Source: Terrimonas_B sp041743125
GTDB lineage: Bacteria; Bacteroidota; Bacteroidia; Chitinophagales; Chitinophagaceae
NCBI GenBank assembly: GCA_041743125.1
Contig: JBGTNK010000231.1
Coordinates: 1-47,707, forward strand
Length of the DNA stretch: 47,707 nt
Reading direction: 5' to 3'
Shown here: positions 33,895 to 41,580 of the stretch, one piece after another
Layout of the letters: each line of letters starts with the position of its first letter
Numbering within the stretch: the first letter of the stretch is position 1
Notes under the pieces: generated by a model
Seen by the model: the letters and a program-made list of their open reading frames with translations, nothing else
The model's database searches: none
What the model was told of the DNA's origin: nothing
Program-made: the position numbers and the translations under genes

Positions 33895-34284
33895 TTAACC
33901 ACATAAGGTAAGTAAAAAGACTGCATCTTCTGTGGCCAGTACACTATGTGGTATTTCCGCATGTAATGTCAATAGTTTTCCCTGCAAAATCTCTAGCGAC
34001 TCATCGGGAGTATTGAATTTAATAGCACCTTCCAACACATTTATGCAGATAGTACCCGGGGCCGTATGAGTTTTCATTTCTGCATGTGCATGGAGTGCCA
34101 CCAGAACAATATTCATCCCTTTTGTCTTAAAAACTGTAATGGCATTACGGTCATTTTTATTCCATGCATCTTCAGTTTTGATTTGGGTTATTAGTGCCGG
34201 CAAATTGATCAGCAATAAAGGAGAATCAATTGGTCTTTCTCCCTGGGGTCGATTGGAGGTTGCTTCGTTAAATTTTTCTTCCAT
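33895..34284 (-). CDS. Single-domain cupin protein
   Basis: A 129-residue cupin-like protein. The double-stranded beta-helix spans about residues 45-129: VLVALHAHAEMKTHTAPG with metal-type histidines and TICINVLEGAIKFNT, then LTLHAEIPHSVLATEDAVFLLTL with the second-motif His. Substrate is unknown; proteins of this kind often bind small organic acids or act as sensors. It lies 76 bases upstream of the Gfo/Idh gene on the opposite reading order (same strand, after it), so they could share a transcript. Confidence 0.8.
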   Translation of the reverse strand: MEEKFNEATSNRPQGERPIDSPLLLINLPALITQIKTEDAWNKNDRNAITVFKTKGMNIVLVALHAHAEMKTHTAPGTICINVLEGAIKFNTPDESLEILQGKLLTLHAEIPHSVLATEDAVFLLTLCG

Positions 34285-34360
34285 TATTGCTCATTTAAAG
34301 TTGATGAAATTGAAATGCCTTTCTGCCGTATAAAAAGAGAAAGTATTTTTAAAATGTCTA

Positions 34361-35506
34361 TTAGACTTTTACCCAGGTTTGTTTCTTGTTGCTCTCTAAA
34401 ATCCTTTCGCAGATCAGAAGTTCCCGGAAGCCATCTGCAAACGTAGGATAGGGAGCTTTTTCCGGTTGCTTTCCTTCGGCTACTGCCGCATATACTTCTT
34501 TAAATAACTGTTTGGATGTATCAGGAAACCCCTCGTTGTGTCCACCGGGAAAAGTCATAATAGCACTTGCTTCGGGGTAGGCTAGTGAGGGGTCACGCAT
34601 AATGGATTCATTATAGCCATTGCGATTGCCTATCCAAACATGGTTGGGAGCTTCTGAGTTCCAGGCAAATGTCTTTTTAGAGCCGGAGAGTTCAAGTTTC
34701 AATTGATTTTTCCGGCCTGCAGACACTTGTGATACAGTAATAGAGCCCCGGTTACCGTTATCAAATCGCAATAATACATTCGCATGATCCTCCGTGGTAA
34801 TGGGAACATCAGCATAATCTTCGGGCTTTAGTGTTTTTGAAGAATACGTTTCCAATGGCTTCAGCGGTTTCTTCCTTGTCTTGTGGATTGTATTAAAATC
34901 GGCCAGTACTTCAGTAGTTTTTAAACCCGTTATATATTCTATTATATCCATTAAATGAGATCCGATATCAGCAATAGCACGGGAGTCACCAGATTTATCG
35001 GGTTCTAATCGCCAGTTATAATCCGTTTCATAAAAAAGCCAGTCCTGCAAATAAGAACCCATAATAGAATATATATCTCCAAGGTCACCTTTCTCACGCA
35101 TGGTTTTCATTTGTCGTACCAGGGGATAATATCGCAGATTAAAATGAACAGCGTTAACCAGCCCTGTTTTTTTTGCCAGGGCAACGAGTTCTTCCGCTTC
35201 ATGAAGATCTTTGGCTAAAGGTTTTTCGCAAACCACATGTTTGCCTGCCAGCAAAGCTGCTTTTGATTGAGGGTAATGAAGAAAATTAGGGGTGCAGATA
35301 TGAATACAAACTATATCATCCATTTCCAATAACTGCTCAAATGTGCAAGCCCGTTCTATTCCTAATTGAGCTGCTTTGGAATTGGCAAGTTCTATGCTGG
35401 CTTCACAAAGTGCGGTCACTTCTATATTTGGTAATCTTCTCAGTGCTTCGATATGAGCGGGGCCGATAAAACCAGTTCCCACTACACCAACTTTGATTTT
35501 TGACAT
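34361..35506 (-). CDS. Gfo/Idh/MocA-family oxidoreductase
   Basis: An NAD(P)-dependent sugar or inositol dehydrogenase-like protein of 381 residues. It has the Rossmann motif VGVVGTGFIGPAH (6-18), the lysine motif CEKPLAKD near residue 95 and the catalytic-type DIGSHLMDI near residue 180. Typical substrates are oxidised or reduced sugars. Members often act with sugar phosphate isomerase/epimerase proteins, and one is encoded at 46.5 kb, but they are not adjacent. The exact substrate is unknown. Confidence 0.9.
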   Translation of the reverse strand: MSKIKVGVVGTGFIGPAHIEALRRLPNIEVTALCEASIELANSKAAQLGIERACTFEQLLEMDDIVCIHICTPNFLHYPQSKAALLAGKHVVCEKPLAKDLHEAEELVALAKKTGLVNAVHFNLRYYPLVRQMKTMREKGDLGDIYSIMGSYLQDWLFYETDYNWRLEPDKSGDSRAIADIGSHLMDIIEYITGLKTTEVLADFNTIHKTRKKPLKPLETYSSKTLKPEDYADVPITTEDHANVLLRFDNGNRGSITVSQVSAGRKNQLKLELSGSKKTFAWNSEAPNHVWIGNRNGYNESIMRDPSLAYPEASAIMTFPGGHNEGFPDTSKQLFKEVYAAVAEGKQPEKAPYPTFADGFRELLICERILESNKKQTWVKV

Positions 35507-35857
35507 AGCAATTAGTTGTTTTTATATTTATTTTTTAGTGTTTTATCCTTTTCCAAGTGTTGTTTATAAAAAACGAATGAGGGCTCTAAAATTACAGGTT
35601 ATTGTAAATAAGAAGAATATTTTTTTTACGAGGATATTATTAATTATTTGATGAATCTCAGGAAAATTGGGTTCAGGATATCTAGTGTGAAAGCTCATAT
35701 GATTATTCCGATCTTCCGGCAAGGATGTTAACCAGGCATTACATAATTGAATCAGACCATTCATCCTTTTGAAGGAAGAGCTCTTTTGATTGTGTACTAA
35801 CTTTAATCTTTCGCAGCTGGTAATTTTTCTGGGTTTATAAAACATAAAATTATTGCT
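35507..35857. other. Intergenic region, about 350 bases
   Basis: Spacer between the divergent Gfo/Idh and small secreted protein genes. A 93-codon minus-strand frame (35564-35845) exists but has no signal peptide or recognisable motif; I treat it as non-coding. No clear promoter consensus was found. Confidence 0.3.
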
Positions 35858-36193
35858 ATGCGTACCACCATTCTTATCCTCTTTTTACTTCCCATAATTT
35901 CACAAGCTCAGGTAAACAGGTCGGCCAACGAACTGGCCAGGGAAAATGTAAAGGATTATGTCCTTTTAAAAATATTCAGGAATGAAAATTATCAGCCTGT
36001 TTCTTATACAGTATTAAAACCCATTAAACAGGAACATTCACCTATAGTATGGTCTATAAATCATACTTTCCATATTATAGACTCGCAGTTTGTTGCAAAT
36101 AAGAAAATTGCCGTAGCTCAGCCTTACCTTTTTTCATTTTACCTTGATAAAAGGCTCAACGTGGTATTGGCAGAAGGGTTCTCTGCAAAATAG
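35858..36193 (+). CDS. Small secreted protein, unknown function
   Basis: An unrecognised 111-residue protein with signal peptide MRTTILILFLLPIISQAQ. The mature part (about 93 residues) is basic and beta-rich, ending VVLAEGFSAK. It begins a plus-strand run of exported proteins (secreted 344-residue protein, heptaheme cytochrome, barrel candidate) but is separated from the next gene by about 165 bases, so the operon is uncertain. Confidence 0.65.
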   Translation: MRTTILILFLLPIISQAQVNRSANELARENVKDYVLLKIFRNENYQPVSYTVLKPIKQEHSPIVWSINHTFHIIDSQFVANKKIAVAQPYLFSFYLDKRLNVVLAEGFSAK

Positions 36194-36359
36194 TAGACCG
36201 GCTTCATTTTTACAGTGTCCTGCACCTAATCCCCTTTCGGATTGCAGTCAGTTATTACTTTCTGTTGTTTTAATTTGAATCATTTGTTCATTGGTATTTC
36301 TTAAATTTAAGAGGCTATATAAAATTACCGGCTGACCAACTTCTTTTCGAGAATGCTAT

Positions 36360-37394
36360 ATGGATAAAATATTATTAATGATCATTCTGCCATTGCAGAT
36401 TTTTGCCCAGGATTTTACCGGAATCTGGACGGGCTTTTTATTTACTACCGGGGAATCTTTACCCTATGAACTGGTGATCAGTGAAAGCGGTGGTAAATTT
36501 TCGGGATATTCGTTAACCACTTTTACTATGGATGGTAAAGAAAATACCGGAGTTAAATCAATGAAAATAAAAATCCGAAAGGATAATTTGATCATAGAAG
36601 ACGGAGACCTGATATATAATAATTACACCACTGCCTCTAAACGTGTGACTCTTTTTGGTAATCTTTCTTTGGAAAGGGAAGATTCTCTCTTTATCCTCGC
36701 AGGTTCATTTTTTACCCGGTCACTTGACAGATCATCCTATAAAGGAACTATTCGCTTGCAAAAAGCAAGAAACGATGCCTCATCAAAACTGGCAGCCCGG
36801 TTAAATAATATGAGTTTATTAAGCAGTCTTTCCTTTATCAATAAAAAAGAAATAGTAAAAGAAGAGGATCCTGTAGTAGCAAAGGCCTCTTCTGGACCTC
36901 CCACGCCGGAAAAAAATGAGATGCAGGAAGCCAACAATATTTCTTTACCTGGCGAAAAGAAGCAAACTTCAGTCTCAACTTCTTCCCGTCCACAACAAAT
37001 AGTTCCTGATATAAGGCCGGTTGCTGCAGCTAATTTAGCCAGCCGCAAAACGGAGGTCATTCAAAATATCTACTTTCACTCGGATAGTCTTGTGCTGAGT
37101 TTGTACGATAATGGTGAAATTGATGGGGACACGGTTAGCGTAGTGGTGAATGATAAAGTAATAATTAGCCGGCAAGGCCTTAGCGCAACAAGTTTTACTA
37201 CTATGCTTCACGTGCATGCATCTTACGGCAATTCTTTACGGCTTGTTATGTATGCTGAAAATCTAGGCCGCATACCGCCCAATACAGGGGTATTAGTTAT
37301 TCAGGATGGAAATGAAAGACACCTGGTAAGATTTGAAGGTGATCTGAATAGAAATCCTACCATTATTTTGCAAAGAAAACTTAAGGGCCTCTAG
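36360..37394 (+). CDS. Secreted two-domain protein, unknown function
   Basis: A 344-residue exported protein (signal peptide to IFAQD, residue 17). The N-terminal beta-rich domain starts DFTGIWTGFLFT (18-135). A Pro/Ser/Glu linker (about 165-225) leads to a second beta domain that contains LYDNGEIDGDTVSVVVND (about 244-261). The second domain also seems to occur in other proteins of the phylum, as I recall. No catalytic site is evident. It precedes the heptaheme cytochrome by 115 bases. Confidence 0.7.
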   Translation: MDKILLMIILPLQIFAQDFTGIWTGFLFTTGESLPYELVISESGGKFSGYSLTTFTMDGKENTGVKSMKIKIRKDNLIIEDGDLIYNNYTTASKRVTLFGNLSLEREDSLFILAGSFFTRSLDRSSYKGTIRLQKARNDASSKLAARLNNMSLLSSLSFINKKEIVKEEDPVVAKASSGPPTPEKNEMQEANNISLPGEKKQTSVSTSSRPQQIVPDIRPVAAANLASRKTEVIQNIYFHSDSLVLSLYDNGEIDGDTVSVVVNDKVIISRQGLSATSFTTMLHVHASYGNSLRLVMYAENLGRIPPNTGVLVIQDGNERHLVRFEGDLNRNPTIILQRKLKGL

Positions 37395-37509
37395 TGTTGC
37401 TAAATACAATTGGGCTAAATCGATGGATGCATCATGATCTCTTTGAACCGTCTAGCGTATCTTTCTGCCTGCAAAAAGTATTCGCTTTCACTTTTAAATT
37501 GAAGCTAAA

Positions 37510-38817
37510 GTGCAGATAGAAGGCATCAAAATTTATAACAGGTACAAACGGGTTACAATAGCCATTAGCATTATGGTTATTATTGTCTTTTTCCTGACAA
37601 CGTGTATGGGTAAACAGGGAGAAAAAGTTAAGGCTGAGGAAAAAGAAGAATCTGCTTTGCCAGCTTACGAAAGGAAAGTGAACTTTAGCCAATTTACCGG
37701 ATCGGCTGCCTGCGGCGGTTGTCATAAGGATATCTACGAAAAACATTTAAAAACCGGCCACTATCTCAGCTCACAACCTGCACTCGAAAAATACATCCCC
37801 GGCAGTTTTGAAAAAGGGAAAAACAAATTTTCTTTTAGCCCGGTTTCTGAAATAGTAATGGAAAAAAGGGATAGTGGGCTTTTCCAGGTCCTATATCAAA
37901 ATGGTGAGGAAAAACGTGCTTTGCATTTTGATATCGTTACCGGTTCAGGGGCAAAGGGACAATCTTACCTGTATTGGAGAAAGAATAGTCTTTTTCAAAT
38001 GCCAATAACTTATTATACCGCAGCAGGCCAGTGGGCCAACAGCCCGGGATTTCCCAGCAAGGTTGTGCTAAACCGACTGATAACTTCCCGTTGCCTCGAA
38101 TGCCATACCACATTTGCCGAAACCATTTCGCCTCCGGGAAAAGAGCCGGAGGAATTTGATCAAAACCACATCTTATTTGGTGTGGATTGTGAAAAATGCC
38201 ATGGTCCGGCCGCCGGGCATGTTAATTTTCAAACTGCCAATCCTTCGGAAAAAAGAGGAATGCATATTATAAATCCTGCCAAACTCAGCAGGCAACAAAA
38301 CCTGGATCTCTGCGCCCTGTGCCATGGCGGGGCCTTGTCAAAAATTAAGCCTTCATTTGAATTTACTGTTGGGAATGCATTATCTGATTTTTTTATATTA
38401 AAGGATCTGAAAAATGCTACTCCTAATTTCGATAATGTGGATGTTCATGGAAACCAGTTTGGATTACTCTCGGCAAGTAAATGCTTTACCGCCGCTGATA
38501 TGACCTGTTCCAGTTGTCATAATTCGCATGAAAATGAAAGAGGAAATACCAAATTGTTTTCTCAGCGATGTATTAATTGTCATAAGGCTAACCATGAAAA
38601 AATTTGCAAAATGACAGGGAAACTGGGTTCTACGATTTCAAATAATTGCATAGATTGTCATATGCCGGCTGGTGCTTCCAAAGCCATTACGTTGAAGTTG
38701 CCGGGAAGAGAAGTACCCGTGGCTGCCCGTGTAAGAACACATTTGATCGGTATTTATCCTGATGAGGTTAGGAAATTTGTTTCCGGAAAAAATAAAAGCC
38801 AGGCCAGCAAGAAATAA
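37510..38817 (+). CDS. Heptaheme c-type cytochrome lipoprotein
   Basis: A 435-residue exported cytochrome. Seven CxxCH sites are visible: CGGCH 68, CLECH 195, CEKCH 227, CALCH 268, CSSCH 333, CINCH 354 and CIDCH 380. The arrangement resembles tetraheme c554-like and related multiheme proteins that pass electrons or reduce N/S compounds. The start is a GTG whose basic YNRYKR region precedes a hydrophobic helix ending in lipobox-like FFLTTC (Cys32); the first ATG (37573) would lack the basic part. Hemes need the Ccm system (ccmE, ccmF nearby). Confidence 0.85.
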   Translation: MQIEGIKIYNRYKRVTIAISIMVIIVFFLTTCMGKQGEKVKAEEKEESALPAYERKVNFSQFTGSAACGGCHKDIYEKHLKTGHYLSSQPALEKYIPGSFEKGKNKFSFSPVSEIVMEKRDSGLFQVLYQNGEEKRALHFDIVTGSGAKGQSYLYWRKNSLFQMPITYYTAAGQWANSPGFPSKVVLNRLITSRCLECHTTFAETISPPGKEPEEFDQNHILFGVDCEKCHGPAAGHVNFQTANPSEKRGMHIINPAKLSRQQNLDLCALCHGGALSKIKPSFEFTVGNALSDFFILKDLKNATPNFDNVDVHGNQFGLLSASKCFTAADMTCSSCHNSHENERGNTKLFSQRCINCHKANHEKICKMTGKLGSTISNNCIDCHMPAGASKAITLKLPGREVPVAARVRTHLIGIYPDEVRKFVSGKNKSQASKK

Positions 38818-38945
38818 CGGGAAAGATCTTTTTATTTGATCACAGACAATGGAAATAAGGAGCCTTGGAGGAGCGAAGTTCGTACTCATAAAATATAAAT
38901 ATAATAGAGGGTCGATAGATTTGAAAAGACTTTGTATTTTAAGTT

Positions 38946-38980
38946 CCGGTTTCTATTAAAAAATAATCGAACCGGTTTTT
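38946..38980 (+). terminator. Possible terminator after the heptaheme gene
   Basis: CCGGTT (38946-38951) pairs with AACCGG (38970-38975), followed by TTTTTCGTTTT. The stem is short and the loop long. A TAGATTTG (38916-38923) sits just upstream and could be a promoter for the next gene instead. Confidence 0.4.
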
Positions 38981-39034
38981 CGTTTTAGGATTGAGAATAT
39001 ATTTCCATACTTATACATCCCAATTGAAGCCACC

Positions 39035-40075
39035 ATGCGAATATGTTGCTTTTCCTTTTTGTTGATCATATTCTTTTCCCTATCGGCAGGTTACCATGGA
39101 AATGCACAGGAGATTTTTTCATGGCCTGAGGAAAAGGAATATTGCAATCCCTCTGTAATTGGATTGCCTCGTGCCAAGGCGGTTATTCTAAAATATGAAG
39201 TACAGCAGGGGTATGGAATTCAATCCAAAGGGAAATTGGGCAATTTTGGAGATAGTGAAGGAAAGATCAGCCGCAATAACAGGTTCGATTTCAGGCTTCG
39301 GTTTCCTATTGTGCATAAATCGTCTCTTACTATTGCCGCTGGCTTGAAATACACGAAAGAAGAATTTCAGTTCAGTGATGACCAACCCCTGGACTATCCA
39401 TTTTATAAGGATCTCGAAGACCGGCCCCTTAAAAGCGCCGGTATCCATTTTTACGTGGTGAAACCTACCCGAAATAAAAAATATTTTATTTTAAGAACAA
39501 GCTTTGATCTTAATGGCGATTATGGTTCTGATAATTTTGGAAAAAAGGAGTTTTTGAAATTTTCAGTAACCCCGCTCATCGGCTGGAAGCAAAGTGAGAA
39601 TCTTTCCTATGCTGTTGGATTTACATATGGATATACGTTTGGTGTGCCATTGGTAGTGCCGGTGATTTCATTTAATAAAAATTTCAATTGCAACCTGGGT
39701 ATTGAAAGTGTACTTCCCATTAATATTCGTTTACGGTATACTAAAAATGAAAAAAATTATTGGTATGCGGGTCTTGAATTAGGCGGAGCGTCCTACCGGC
39801 TAGATAATCACGGCACTTCATTCAATGACTACAATAAGCTGCACCTGTTTCGTTCTGAACTTCGATATATGGTCAATTACGAAAAAGAGATTTATGACTG
39901 GCTTTGGTTGGGTATAGAAGGTGGTTACCGCCAAAATTTAAGATTTAACCTCAACAATGGCCCCAGGGGAAGGTCGGATGTGATTGTCAGTAATAACCTG
40001 AATGGTGCTCCGGTTGTTAACCTTAGTCTTTTTGCTGTGCCTCCGCGGTTTTTTATAAAAAAGTATAAGCAGTAG
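39035..40075 (+). CDS. Outer-membrane beta-barrel protein, unknown function
   Basis: A 346-residue protein with signal peptide ending YHGNAQ (residue 25). Repeated amphipathic strands (RFDFRLRFPIV, LTIAAGLKY, YAVGFTYGYTFG, NIRLRYTK, YAGLELGGASYRL) suggest a barrel of about 12-14 strands. The family might be DUF6268-like, but I am not sure. It follows the multiheme cytochrome by 217 bases, separated by a hairpin. No function is assigned. Confidence 0.65.
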   Translation: MRICCFSFLLIIFFSLSAGYHGNAQEIFSWPEEKEYCNPSVIGLPRAKAVILKYEVQQGYGIQSKGKLGNFGDSEGKISRNNRFDFRLRFPIVHKSSLTIAAGLKYTKEEFQFSDDQPLDYPFYKDLEDRPLKSAGIHFYVVKPTRNKKYFILRTSFDLNGDYGSDNFGKKEFLKFSVTPLIGWKQSENLSYAVGFTYGYTFGVPLVVPVISFNKNFNCNLGIESVLPINIRLRYTKNEKNYWYAGLELGGASYRLDNHGTSFNDYNKLHLFRSELRYMVNYEKEIYDWLWLGIEGGYRQNLRFNLNNGPRGRSDVIVSNNLNGAPVVNLSLFAVPPRFFIKKYKQ

Positions 40076-40140
40076 CATCCAAGCCGGTTGAGGGCCCCAG
40101 CTTTCTTCTCCATCGAAAATATTCTGATATTTTTTATCAT

Positions 40141-40148
40141 TACCTTTG
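40141..40148 (+). promoter_or_regulatory. Promoter (-7) of the KAS III gene
   Basis: TACCTTTG is a perfect TAnnTTTG, 37 bases before the ATG at 40186. The -33 region is weak. Confidence 0.5.
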
Positions 40149-40185
40149 AAACGATAAAAGAAATTAATAAATAAGATTTCCGGTT

Positions 40186-41256
40186 ATGTTCAGATCCGTA
40201 ATATCGGGAACAGGATCGTACATTCCTGCTACTGTTCAATCAAATGATGATTTTACAAATCATACTTTTTATACAGATAATAACCTGCCCTTTACTTCAA
40301 ATTCCGGTGAAATTGTAGAAAAATTCAGGCAGATCACGGGCATTTCCGAGCGACGATATATATGCGATAATCTAAATACCTCTGACATTGCATTTATTGC
40401 TGCAAGAAGGGCGTTGGATGATAGTGGCATAGATCCGGAAACTATCGATCAGTTGATAGTGGCCCACAATTTTGGAAATGTTATCTCGCAAACAATTCAA
40501 ACGGATGCTGTGCCGTCCCTGGCCAATAGGGTTAAACATCAGTTAGGTATTCAAAATCCCGGATGCGTGGCCTATGACATTTTATTTGGTTGCCCGGGCT
40601 GGATTCAAGCCATGATACAGGCTGATGCATTCTGTAAGGCAGGCATGGCCCGAAAATGTTTATTAATAGGTGCTGAAACACTTTCGAGAGTCATTGATTT
40701 GTACGATCGAGACAGCATGATCTTTTCCGATGGGGCAGGAGCCTGCACATTAGAATATAAAGAAGTACCGGAGGATGGTCCTGGCATCCTGGGAGCTGTA
40801 GCACAATCGCACAGTATGGAGGAGTTGAATTATATAGATATGCGGCAATCTTATTTCCCGGGAAGCGATGCCCGTATCCGGTATATAAAAATGAAAGGCC
40901 GCAAGGTGTATGAATATGCTATGACTTATGTGCCTGGAGCTATGAAAGAATGTCTTGATAAAAGTGGTGTGGATATTCATCAATTGAAAAAAGTATTCAT
41001 CCACCAGGCAAATGAAAAAATGGATGAAGGTATTATCAACAGATTTTATAAATTATATGGAGAAAAGCCTTTGGAAAATGTGATGCCCATGAGCATTCAC
41101 TGGTTGGGTAATAGTTCAGTAGCAACCGTGCCCACTTTGTTTGATATGGTGAAGCGGGAGCAGGTAATCCCTCATCAATTAATACCAGGTGATATTATTC
41201 TCTTTGCCTCTGTAGGTGCAGGAATGAATATAAATGCGGTTTGTTACCGCTGTTAA
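40186..41256 (+). CDS. 3-oxoacyl-ACP synthase III family protein
   Basis: A FabH-like condensing enzyme of 356 residues. The thiolase-type active site is Cys136 (LFGCPGWI), His273 (FIHQANEKM) and Asn309 (WLGNSSVA), so it should be active. Such enzymes start fatty acid chains or make specialised aryl or alkyl products. Whether this is housekeeping FabH or a specialised relative is unclear, since no other fab gene is adjacent. It has its own promoter. Confidence 0.9.
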   Translation: MFRSVISGTGSYIPATVQSNDDFTNHTFYTDNNLPFTSNSGEIVEKFRQITGISERRYICDNLNTSDIAFIAARRALDDSGIDPETIDQLIVAHNFGNVISQTIQTDAVPSLANRVKHQLGIQNPGCVAYDILFGCPGWIQAMIQADAFCKAGMARKCLLIGAETLSRVIDLYDRDSMIFSDGAGACTLEYKEVPEDGPGILGAVAQSHSMEELNYIDMRQSYFPGSDARIRYIKMKGRKVYEYAMTYVPGAMKECLDKSGVDIHQLKKVFIHQANEKMDEGIINRFYKLYGEKPLENVMPMSIHWLGNSSVATVPTLFDMVKREQVIPHQLIPGDIILFASVGAGMNINAVCYRC

Positions 41257-41517
41257 ACCCGGGATAAAGCAGCCCGGTTGTTGCCGTGTTTTTCTTAAGC
41301 TCATTCCGATGTATACCATAATTATAGTTGAAATTCCTTCTCGTTACTAAATCGTTTCAATTACTTCACGGTTCCCTGTTATATTATGTTTACTACCTGG
41401 TCTGATTATTCCTCCACTTTTTGTATCTACGGAGCACATAATATTTTCTTAAACTGATGGATGTAATTGTCAACTTTTACTTATTGGCCACGTATATGGA
41501 AGCCGATGCTGTTTTAA
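41257..41517. other. Intergenic region upstream of the FAD/Fe-S oxidoreductase
   Basis: AT-rich spacer. Short ATG frames of 13-26 codons occur but none has supporting features. A partial hairpin AACCCGGG / CCCGGTT near 41256-41281 could weakly terminate the KAS III transcript. Confidence 0.3.
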
Positions 41518-41525
41518 TATATTTG
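41518..41525 (+). promoter_or_regulatory. Promoter (-7) of the FAD/Fe-S oxidoreductase gene
   Basis: TATATTTG matches TAnnTTTG perfectly, 55 bases before the ATG at 41581. No clear -33 element. Confidence 0.45.
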
Positions 41526-41580
41526 CATCACTTTTAAGAAACAACTTAGCCTTTTAAAAAATAGAAGGGCATTACCACAA

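Noticed and set aside
35564..35845. 93-codon minus-strand frame in the Gfo/Idh upstream spacer
   Set aside because: No signal peptide, motif or promoter; composition looks like translated non-coding DNA.
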